Program-made: the position numbers and the translations under genes | From: JBDKGV01 sp039798005 | GTDB taxonomy: Bacteria > Fibrobacterota > Fibrobacteria > UBA5070 | Direction: 5' to 3' | Length of the DNA: 20,891 nucleotides | NCBI GenBank assembly: GCA_039798005.1 | Contig: JBDKGV010000031.1 | Coordinates: 1-20,891, forward strand | The notes under the pieces: generated by a model | The model's input: the letters and a program-made list of their open reading frames with translations, nothing else | Told to the model about the DNA's origin: nothing | Database searches by the model: none | Shown: positions 14,234 through 20,891 of the stretch, piece by piece | How positions within the stretch are numbered: the stretch's first letter is position 1 | How the letters are laid out: the number at the start of each line of letters is the position of its first letter

Positions 14234-16680
14234 GTGGCCTCCAGGGGAGCCAGCCAATGGCCGATCCCTTCCCGGTCCAGGGTGGCGGCAAGCAGCGCCT
14301 CGAACCGGGCCATGGACAGAATCTGTCCTTCAGGGACATCGACGGCGGCGAAGGGATCGAAAGGGATCTCGCCACCGGCGAGGGTGCGGATCTGCCCGGC
14401 CAATTTCTCGATGCGCAACGGGTCCAAGGCCTGGAACGATTGGCGCAGCTCGGGGAGCAGGTCGAGGAAGCGATCCTCGTCCCAGGTGCCCACAAGCTCG
14501 TGAAGCCGCTTCAACGGTCCGCCCTCGCGCAGCAGAAGTTCCGGACCGGTGCGCAGCACGCCGCGCAGGAAGTCGGTGGCCGCGCGTGATCCCGCTCCGG
14601 TGCCCAGATGGATGGAGGTGGCCTGTTCCAGGATTTCCTGACCGGATTCGGACAAGGCAAGGAGCGCCACGGCAGCTCCGGAAAGCAGCGGGGGCACATG
14701 CCGCGACCGGGCAAGCCCCTGCAGGCGCGACTGGAACAGGGAAGGGTCGATCAGGGACTTCAGGTCGCTGTCGGCCGCAAATCCTTCGGCGATCTCGCGC
14801 AGGGTGAGAAGCGCATCGGCGACAGATTCTGTCAATTGTCGCTGGGATTCCCCGTCGCTTTCGGGGCCGCCGTCCAGGAGATCGTCCAAGGCGAATACGG
14901 TGCGCTGCCAGGTGCGGGCCAGGAACACGTCCAACCAGGCCGGTTCGGGAAAGTCCGTGAGCCCTTGCACCTGACGCATCACGGTGAGCCGTTTGCAGGC
15001 ATCCACCAGCGACGGGAAGGAGGTCTCCTGCGCTTCGAGCTGCGCCAAGCGCCCTTTCCAGTCGGGGATCCTGTCCAGCACGCCCAGGATGGCGGCCTTC
15101 TGGAGGACGCGCACGCCGTCGGAGCACTGGGGGCGGTTCTCTTCGGAACCGGACAATTCCTCGGAGATCTTGCGGGCCGCGAGGGATTGGAGCGTGGAGC
15201 CTTGGCTGGACAGTTCATAGAGGCTCGATTCGACCATCGGCGTCCAAGCCACTTGCCACTGGCTGAAGAGCCGGTCCATCCCGATCCCGTTCAGAAGGTC
15301 GGGGCCGGTCTGCCAAGCGGCCAGCGGGATTTCAAGAAAGGCGGCCAACTGGAAGAAGCGTTCCCGTTCCCGGTGCGCCGGTTTGCGGTGGAGATCGAGC
15401 TTCACGGTGCGGCGCGATGTGTCGTCAAGATCCACGCGGGCGGCGCGGGCCTGGCGGCGGGTGTCCTCGACCAGCGGCGGGGAGGACGACGACGGGGGGA
15501 TGTCTCCCATGGCGGTTCCGCCCAGGAGCTGATGGACCTCGTGCGAAAATCCGGTGCGCGCGTCGGTGCGGGCTTCCTTGAGAAAGCAGCTGTGGGCGGC
15601 GTCGAGCAGTTCCGAGCGGCCGGGTGCCACCAGGCCCCGCAGTTGCGCGAGCCGTTGCGCCTGCACGATGGCCGCTTCCACCGCCGGGGTGCCGACGGGT
15701 TCCCCGACTCCGCCATGGCGGAGGGTCCTTCCCAATTGCAACAGGAAGGTTCGGCAGGCCCCCAACGAGGGTGTCTGTTCCCGGTTGCGGAAGCCTTCCC
15801 AAAGGCTCTGCTGCCAAGCGGGCGAGGGCATTCCCGAGGCGTAGCCGGTGAGGGCGTCGAGCTCGCGGAACCCGTAGCGGATCAGCCAAGGGGAGGTGGT
15901 GGTGTCGGGGGTGGGCACCTTTCCGACCTTGCGGCCAGAGCGCAAGGTGGCCAGCAGCCCCGAGGTGTGGAATCCGCCGGTGACGACCACGAGCGGACCT
16001 TGATGGAGCTTGCGATGGCGCAGGATCTCCTGGGCCATGCACTCCTCACGGGCGAGGTCGCCGTCGGCTTCGATGGCATCTTCCGACCACGAGGCGCGCC
16101 CCAGGGCGCACCATGCATGCACTTCCCGGAAGAAGCCGCGCCAGTCGCCCAGTTGGTCGAAGGTGCGCAGCTCGAAGAGGCGTTCCCACAGCTCGTCGTG
16201 GTTCCGGCAGCCGGTCTTTTCCACCAGGGTCTGGACCCAGGTGCTGTGGGCCAACCGCGACTCGTCCATGAGGCTGTGCGATCCCTCCTCTTTCAGCCGT
16301 GGTCGCAAGGAAGGCGACAGGTCGATGAAGTGGGCGGGGACATCCTTGGCATGGGCATGGAGGAGCGCGACCCGTTCGGGGCTTGAGTCGCACAAGGGGA
16401 AGAACCAAGCGGGGGCATCTTCGCTGGCTTGGGAGAAGATGGCGACCGGGCAGCGGGTACGGGCATCGGCAAGCAAGGGGAGCAGCGCATCGAATTCGCG
16501 CGGGCCTTCCACCAGCACGGCCGCTGGTTGCACTTCGTCGAGCAAACGCTGCAGAGCCGTGGCGCAGGCGGGGCTGTGATGGCGCACCGGAACGAAGTGC
16601 ACATCGTTCCACTCGAGGGATTCTTGAAGATCCGGGATCAGTTCCACAGCGGGCGCGAGGCGTCCCAGAAGGACTTCCAC
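14230..16680 (-). CDS. DUF5682 protein (YehM-like), possible TraB/TIKI/EreA-type hydrolase
   Basis: The protein has 816 residues from GTG 16680, which follows an AGGGGAG ribosome site; GTG 16647 is an alternative that would shorten the overlap with the MoxR gene from 43 to 10 bases. The N-terminal domain holds HFVPVRHHSPACA (H34, H35, S36), VLVEGPREFD (E58), REECMAQEI (R211, E212) and VVVTGGFHTSG (H238). The order (His-Ser motif, Glu at a strand end, Arg-Glu-x2-Met-Ala, Gly-x-His-x2-Gly) is that of the TraB/PrgY, TIKI and erythromycin-esterase superfamily, some members of which are metal-dependent hydrolases. The C-terminal 550 residues are helical and unrecognised. E. coli YehM (about 759 residues) is the corresponding protein. 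The family call is firm; the enzymatic idea is inference. Confidence 0.85.
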   Translation of the reverse strand: MEVLLGRLAPAVELIPDLQESLEWNDVHFVPVRHHSPACATALQRLLDEVQPAAVLVEGPREFDALLPLLADARTRCPVAIFSQASEDAPAWFFPLCDSSPERVALLHAHAKDVPAHFIDLSPSLRPRLKEEGSHSLMDESRLAHSTWVQTLVEKTGCRNHDELWERLFELRTFDQLGDWRGFFREVHAWCALGRASWSEDAIEADGDLAREECMAQEILRHRKLHQGPLVVVTGGFHTSGLLATLRSGRKVGKVPTPDTTTSPWLIRYGFRELDALTGYASGMPSPAWQQSLWEGFRNREQTPSLGACRTFLLQLGRTLRHGGVGEPVGTPAVEAAIVQAQRLAQLRGLVAPGRSELLDAAHSCFLKEARTDARTGFSHEVHQLLGGTAMGDIPPSSSSPPLVEDTRRQARAARVDLDDTSRRTVKLDLHRKPAHRERERFFQLAAFLEIPLAAWQTGPDLLNGIGMDRLFSQWQVAWTPMVESSLYELSSQGSTLQSLAARKISEELSGSEENRPQCSDGVRVLQKAAILGVLDRIPDWKGRLAQLEAQETSFPSLVDACKRLTVMRQVQGLTDFPEPAWLDVFLARTWQRTVFALDDLLDGGPESDGESQRQLTESVADALLTLREIAEGFAADSDLKSLIDPSLFQSRLQGLARSRHVPPLLSGAAVALLALSESGQEILEQATSIHLGTGAGSRAATDFLRGVLRTGPELLLREGGPLKRLHELVGTWDEDRFLDLLPELRQSFQALDPLRIEKLAGQIRTLAGGEIPFDPFAAVDVPEGQILSMARFEALLAATLDREGIGHWLAPLEAT
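14315..14327. repeat. 13-base palindrome GACAGAATCTGTC, copy 2
   Basis: Identical to copy 1 and extended by one matching pair to 14314-14328 (G and C at the ends). It lies near the 3' end of the DUF5682 gene and, like copy 1, is read there as Gln-Ile-Leu-Ser. Confidence 0.6.
14821..14833. repeat. 13-base palindrome, copy 3 (GACAGATTCTGTC)
   Basis: Exact reverse complement of copies 1 and 2, inside the DUF5682 gene but in another reading context (it encodes Thr-Glu-Ser-Val), so protein conservation does not explain it. Confidence 0.6.
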
Positions 16681-17747
16681 GGCTCCCCTTTGCGGGATCG
16701 CTCCTTCACCACCGTCTCCATGTACTGCTTGAGCTTGCGCGCATCTTCCGGGTCCCCTTTGAGGGCCACGCCCATGAGCTGCCGGGCAAGCGCCCCTCCG
16801 TCCACCTGCCCATTGCCCAGGTAGCGCGATTCCAATACGGCGGCGTGGGCCACGTTGACGGCCTCGGCGGTGGACAGGACCGTTTCGGGCGTCTTGATGG
16901 CGGTGCCTTCGCGGGTGCGTCCGCTGCGCAGTTCCTGGAAGACCGTGACCAGCATCTCGATGAGATCCTGCTGGAGGGCCGGTTTGCCGCTGGGCATGGC
17001 CGCATTGCGGGCCAGTTCTTTTTCCACGCGGCGTCCGACCAGTTCGGTCTCCAGGGCGAGGTCCTTGATGGGCTGGACCGTCTCGTAGTTGAAGCGACGC
17101 TTGAGTGCGGAGGACATCTCGTGCACGCCGCGGTCGCGCAGGTTGGCGGTGGCGATCACGTTGAACCCGCGCTTGGCATGCAGGCGCGCGCCTTCGCCCA
17201 GCTCCGGGATCAGAAGCATCTTCTCGGACAGGAGCGAGATCATGACGTCCTGGATTTCCGGGGGGCAGCGGGTGATTTCTTCAAAGCGCACCAGCTTGCC
17301 GCTTTCCATGGCCTGATGGAACGGCGAGGGCACCAAGGATTGCCGACTGGGGCCGCTGGACAGGAGCATCGCGTAGTTCCAGGAATAGCGCAGATGGTCT
17401 TCGGTGGTCCCGGCGGTGCCCTGCACGACCAGTCCGGAATCCCCGGAGATGGCGGCGGCCAACAGCTCGGACAGCAGGGACTTGGCGGTACCGGGTTCGC
17501 CCACCAGCATGAGCCCTTGGTTTCCCATGAGGGTGACGATGCAGCGATCCACCAGCGGGTCGTCGCCGTAGAACTTGCGCTCGATACCGGCCTTTGCGTC
17601 TCCCAGCAGGAAGCGTCGCACCGCCTTCGGGGAGAGCTTCCAGCCTTCGGGCCTCGGGTCCTTGTCGGAGGCCGCAAGCGATTCGAGTTCACTGCGGTAC
17701 AGGGATTCCGCGCTCTGGCGCAGGACGGAGGAGTTCGTTTCGGTCAT
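16638..17747 (-). CDS. MoxR-family AAA+ ATPase (YehL-like)
   Basis: The 369 residues match E. coli YehL in length (about 362 as I recall). It has Walker A GEPGTAKS (83-90), Walker B LVRFEEI (152-158), sensor 1 N202 in VIATANLRDRG, and an Arg-finger region LKRRF (215-219), followed by the helical lid. Walker B ends in Glu-Glu rather than the usual Asp-Glu. MoxR proteins form hexamers that remodel or load metal into partner proteins, with a VWA protein as adaptor; here the VWA gene is two genes downstream. The start ATG 17747 has AAGGGG about nine bases upstream; the frame is open further upstream but would run into the DUF4132 gene. It is separated from DUF4132 by 37 bases and overlaps DUF5682. 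Confidence 0.93.
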   Translation of the reverse strand: MTETNSSVLRQSAESLYRSELESLAASDKDPRPEGWKLSPKAVRRFLLGDAKAGIERKFYGDDPLVDRCIVTLMGNQGLMLVGEPGTAKSLLSELLAAAISGDSGLVVQGTAGTTEDHLRYSWNYAMLLSSGPSRQSLVPSPFHQAMESGKLVRFEEITRCPPEIQDVMISLLSEKMLLIPELGEGARLHAKRGFNVIATANLRDRGVHEMSSALKRRFNYETVQPIKDLALETELVGRRVEKELARNAAMPSGKPALQQDLIEMLVTVFQELRSGRTREGTAIKTPETVLSTAEAVNVAHAAVLESRYLGNGQVDGGALARQLMGVALKGDPEDARKLKQYMETVVKERSRKGEPWKSFWDASRPLWN

Positions 17748-17784
17748 GGCGCAAGCCCCTTGACGATGTGAAGCAGTGTCGGAC

Positions 17785-20700
17785 TCACCATGGGCACACC
17801 TTTTCCCACGCCGGGTCGAAGCCGCGGCAGGCGGCGGCGATGTCCAGATAGTCCCCGTACACTTCGGCAAGCAGGACCGGCGGCACGTCCTTCAGTTCCA
17901 GCGTCTCGTTACGGTGCTTTTCGCGTCGCTCGAAGGACAGCGTCTTGAGGGCGGCCGCGACGTTCTCCTCGGGCAGGCAATTCCCGGAGAACTCGATCAC
18001 GGCCCGGATCTTCACCGACACGAAGTCCTTGCGGTACATGGTGAAGAAGCCGCCATCCTCCGCCTCGGAGCGCTGGTAGCCCCGCTTGGTGAACAGGCCC
18101 CGCAGCGTGAAGGTGTCGGAGACCCAACCCTGCCGGGTGGTGATCTCGCGATCGGTGCCGACAAATTCCGGCAAAATGCGGTCCATCTGCGGGAACAGCG
18201 GTTTGACCTTGTAGTCCTTGAAATGGGCCTTCCACGCCTTGCGGGTCGCCTCGTCGAAAAGGCTTCCGTGTGCGATGCGGATGCGGGCCTCGTCCTTGAG
18301 CACGACGGCATCGTCCTCCACGTTCACCAAGGTGCGGTCTTCGCACGGGCGGAAGGCGTTCCCCGCCTCGTCGCACCACACTAAAGCCTGGACCAGGCGA
18401 CCGACCACCGGGTGGCTTTGCAGGAATTCGCGCCAGTCGGCATACGCCCAGGTGCGCTGGGAGCAGACCGCCTCGTAGAGGCGCCCGGTCTGCAGATCCA
18501 AGATCTGCTTCAAGCCTTTCTTGAGACCTTGGAACAGGCTTTTGGCCTCCTTGGCCAGGGCCTCGTCGTCGGACTGGTTGGGGTCGGGGAGGGCTTTGAG
18601 GCTCTTGCCCTCGCTGGTCTCCACGACGGGCTTCCAGTCGGCGTCCAAGCGTACGCGGAACTGGCGCGGTCCGTAGTCCAGCTCCAGCACGCCCTTCTCG
18701 TCCAGGCCCGCGCTTGGGATGGTGCGGTCGGCCAGCTCGTCGGTGCTCCACTGCTTGCGCTCGGCGATGGCCTCGGCAAGGTTGCGGGCCTTCTCCTGGA
18801 CCGAGGCGGTGCGGTAGCGGCGGGCCAGCGACAGGATCAGCTGGATCACCAGCGGGTCGGCACCCACCGACAGTGCCTCCAGCATGGCTTCGATCTGGGA
18901 ACGGCGGGTGTAGTGCTCCTTCATGTAGCCTTGCACCAGCTCCACGGCCCGGGCACCCGGCGTGAAGACGCACAGGGCCAATGTCCCTTTTTCCGCGATG
19001 GCACTGCCCAGATAGGTGGCCAAGGACTCCTTGCGGATCTCCTCGAAGCACATCTCCAGGGTGTGGTTGGCCCATTGCTTGCCCCAGTCGTACTTGACGT
19101 AGCCTTGGTACATCTGCAAGCGCCCCGGGGCCTCCTTGGTGGCCTTGGCGTTGGCCTCCTCGAGCGTGGGGCCGCGCACGTCGCGCGCCACGAAGCTGCG
19201 CAGGATGAAGAGCCCCAGTCCGCTGCGGCTGGGTTCGTCGAGCAGGGTGAGGTAGCGCACGAGCAACGGGTTGGCGGTCGGCTCCTTCAGCTTGAAGGCA
19301 AGGACGGCCCACCACTGGATCACCTCGCGCTCCACCGGCGTCCCGTTCAGGTACCGGCATTCGGGAAGGCCCGCCAAGGGGAAGTCTTCCATCGCCTTCG
19401 GGACTCCGCCCTTGAGGCCCTTGTGCGCCTCCTGTAAAAGCGTTTCCGGGGAGAGGGCCTTGGAGAGGTCGCCTCCCAGCATCTCGATGCAGGAGAGGAG
19501 AGTGGCGCGCACGGCCTCGCGGGTCTCCTTGGTCAGGCGTTTTTCGAGGATGGCCAAGGCGTTGGGTGGCGCGATGCGGGTGAGCCACCGGATCGCCGAG
19601 ACGCGGATCTCCTGGGAGGAATGGTCCACCGATTGACAGATCTTGTCCAAAATATCCGGAAGCCGCGAGAGGGTGTCCTGGGCGTGCCTGCGGTGGGTCT
19701 TGCCCGAACCCAAGGCCAGTTCCAGGATGGGCGGGATGAGCCGCGCCGGGATGGTCGGGAAGATCGCCAGGATCTCCAGACCCTTTTCGATGCGCTCGGG
19801 AGCCGATCCGTACCGGTCGACCTTGGAGACGTCCAGGCCGAAGACCACGTCGAGATGTTGCGGGTTCTCCACGAAGAAGGGCCAGACCCGCTCGGGGGCC
19901 AGCATCTCTTGCGGGGAGTTGCCGCCCTGCCACCAGGAACCCAAGCAGGCCTGCTGGATCAGGGAATCGGATTGGCCGCATTCCTCCAGGCACTTGGCGA
20001 GGGCGCGCAGGTCAAGGGTCTTGGGGTCCTGGGTCTTGAGCCAGGTCTGGAACAGGTCCTGGTGCCAGAAGGACTGCAGGAGGTGCGGGCGCAGCGCGAA
20101 GAGGCGAAGGATGCGGTGCACTCCGAAGTCGGGGCGCGCGGCCACCGACTTGTCGCGGGACACGATCTCGATGGCCTCGTTGGGGACCTTGGTCTTTTCG
20201 GTGGCGACCTCATCGCTTTCCAGGTAGGCCAGGATGCGGTCGAGCGAGGCCTTGCGCATCTGCTCGAAGTGGGAGGCCCGCCAGGTGTACTTGGTCTTGT
20301 TCTCCTCGTTGCTGAGCTTCTCCTGGGCCGCGGCCTTTTCGAGATCGGCAAGCAGCAACTGGTGGTTGTTGCGCAGGATCTCACGGATTTCCGCCCCCAG
20401 CGCGACCTTCGGGATGGGCGTCCATTCCGGGGAAGGGGGGAATTCGCTTGCCGAGGACTTCCCGACGGCGTCCAACGTCTCCAAGGCCGATTCCACGGCG
20501 TGACGGACCTTGTCGAGGAGCTTGGTGTCCAGCGCCTGCCGCAGGATTTCCCGGGAACGGTTCGTGGGAAAGCGGGCAAGCAACGCGGCTGCCTGTTCCT
20601 TCTCGGCGGTGGATCCCGCACCGAGGATTCCCTCGAGGCAGGCCTCGCGCACTTCGACCGGAATCTTGGGAAGATGAGGAACGGCTTCGGAGCGGACGGT

Positions 20701-20891
20701 CTTGCCGGCATCCACGGCCAGCCGGACGAGCAGGTGGGCGTGACGCTCATGGGCCCCCCAGTAGCCGATGGCCTCGGAGGCCTTGGCGCGGCCCGCGGAT
20801 CCGAGCTTCAGGACGGCTTCGGAAAAGCCATCGCCCAACTCCTCCATCCATTGCGACATGCCGGGGAGGGTCAGGAGGACGTCCTGGTTCC
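17785..20891 (-). CDS. DUF4132 protein (YehI/MolR-like) with HEAT-like N-terminus, 5' end outside window
   Basis: The frame stays open to the window edge (1034 residues visible). ATG 20859 is a possible start, but the codons before it (NQDVLLTLPG) continue smoothly and E. coli YehI is longer (about 1210), so the gene probably extends further. The N-terminal and middle parts have repeated helical pairs of HEAT type, e.g. HLLVRLAVDAGKTVRSEAV and VSAIRWLTRIAPPNALAIL. The C-terminal third is the DUF4132 domain, with DRTIPSAGLDEKGVLELDYG and a stretch from ADWREFLQSHPVVGRLVQAL to PLFPQMDRILPEF. The biochemical role is unknown; the old name MolR linked it to molybdate regulation in E. coli without firm proof, as far as I know. 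HEAT scaffolds commonly bind partner proteins. It heads the visible part of the five-gene operon. Confidence 0.9.
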   Translation of the reverse strand, partial: NQDVLLTLPGMSQWMEELGDGFSEAVLKLGSAGRAKASEAIGYWGAHERHAHLLVRLAVDAGKTVRSEAVPHLPKIPVEVREACLEGILGAGSTAEKEQAAALLARFPTNRSREILRQALDTKLLDKVRHAVESALETLDAVGKSSASEFPPSPEWTPIPKVALGAEIREILRNNHQLLLADLEKAAAQEKLSNEENKTKYTWRASHFEQMRKASLDRILAYLESDEVATEKTKVPNEAIEIVSRDKSVAARPDFGVHRILRLFALRPHLLQSFWHQDLFQTWLKTQDPKTLDLRALAKCLEECGQSDSLIQQACLGSWWQGGNSPQEMLAPERVWPFFVENPQHLDVVFGLDVSKVDRYGSAPERIEKGLEILAIFPTIPARLIPPILELALGSGKTHRRHAQDTLSRLPDILDKICQSVDHSSQEIRVSAIRWLTRIAPPNALAILEKRLTKETREAVRATLLSCIEMLGGDLSKALSPETLLQEAHKGLKGGVPKAMEDFPLAGLPECRYLNGTPVEREVIQWWAVLAFKLKEPTANPLLVRYLTLLDEPSRSGLGLFILRSFVARDVRGPTLEEANAKATKEAPGRLQMYQGYVKYDWGKQWANHTLEMCFEEIRKESLATYLGSAIAEKGTLALCVFTPGARAVELVQGYMKEHYTRRSQIEAMLEALSVGADPLVIQLILSLARRYRTASVQEKARNLAEAIAERKQWSTDELADRTIPSAGLDEKGVLELDYGPRQFRVRLDADWKPVVETSEGKSLKALPDPNQSDDEALAKEAKSLFQGLKKGLKQILDLQTGRLYEAVCSQRTWAYADWREFLQSHPVVGRLVQALVWCDEAGNAFRPCEDRTLVNVEDDAVVLKDEARIRIAHGSLFDEATRKAWKAHFKDYKVKPLFPQMDRILPEFVGTDREITTRQGWVSDTFTLRGLFTKRGYQRSEAEDGGFFTMYRKDFVSVKIRAVIEFSGNCLPEENVAAALKTLSFERREKHRNETLELKDVPPVLLAEVYGDYLDIAAACRGFDPAWEKVCPW

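Noticed and set aside
14608..16386. Long open frame on the plus strand (592 codons) opposite the DUF5682 gene
   Set aside because: It is a high-GC antisense shadow: composition is Gly/Gln/His/Arg-rich without domains, while the minus strand encodes conserved motifs and overlapping operon junctions.
16383..17771. Plus-strand open frame of 462 codons opposite the MoxR gene
   Set aside because: No recognisable motif, and it lies exactly against a clear AAA+ ATPase with intact Walker, sensor and Arg-finger residues.
17909..19993. Minus-strand open frame of 694 codons within DUF4132 in another frame
   Set aside because: Pro/Arg/Gly-rich composition typical of an alternative frame in GC-rich DNA; the DUF4132 frame has the conserved domain.

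Overview
The window is a gene-dense, high-GC bacterial segment with no RNA genes, insertion sequences or CRISPR arrays that I can see. Heme is made by the C5 (glutamyl-tRNA) route, Shine-Dalgarno sites are strong in front of several genes, and one gene encodes a CHASE2 receptor kinase. This fits a Gram-negative, environmental, large-genome bacterium outside the Alphaproteobacteria. A Fibrobacterota or similar deep-branching phylum is a guess; the sequence read by eye does not settle the phylum.

Left part (1-2544): the 3' end of a cation diffusion facilitator (CDF) metal exporter with a Cys-rich tail is followed by a small protein with two Cys-rich zinc-binding motifs. These converge on rdgB (ITP/XTP pyrophosphatase) on the minus strand. 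Divergent from rdgB is a second small zinc-finger-like protein of unknown function.

Middle part (2612-11118, plus strand): a compact run made of hemA-hemC-hemD, a membrane CHASE2-Ser/Thr kinase, a protein joining a TPR-like N-terminus to a periplasmic-binding-protein fold, an RlmD/RumA-type rRNA uracil methyltransferase, and two small unrecognised proteins (one possibly secreted, one with two membrane segments). Most junctions are ATGA/GTGA or 14-nt overlaps, so large parts are probably co-translated. The kinase and the binding-protein-like gene overlap and may form a sensing pair.

Right part (11115-20891, minus strand): five genes in transcription order DUF4132 (YehI/MolR-like, cut by the window edge), MoxR AAA+ ATPase (YehL-like), DUF5682 (YehM-like), VWA/CoxE-like (YehP-like) and SWIM zinc-finger protein (YehQ-like). 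As I recall it, this is the relative order of the uncharacterised E. coli yehI-L-M-P-Q genes. The last four overlap one another, so this is a real operon-encoded multi-protein system. MoxR plus VWA suggests an ATP-driven remodelling machine. DUF5682 carries His/Glu/Arg motifs that look like the TraB/TIKI/EreA hydrolase-like superfamily, which would give the machine an enzymatic effector. This is the most interesting part of the window. The two transcription blocks converge and share a CTAG stop palindrome at 11115-11118.
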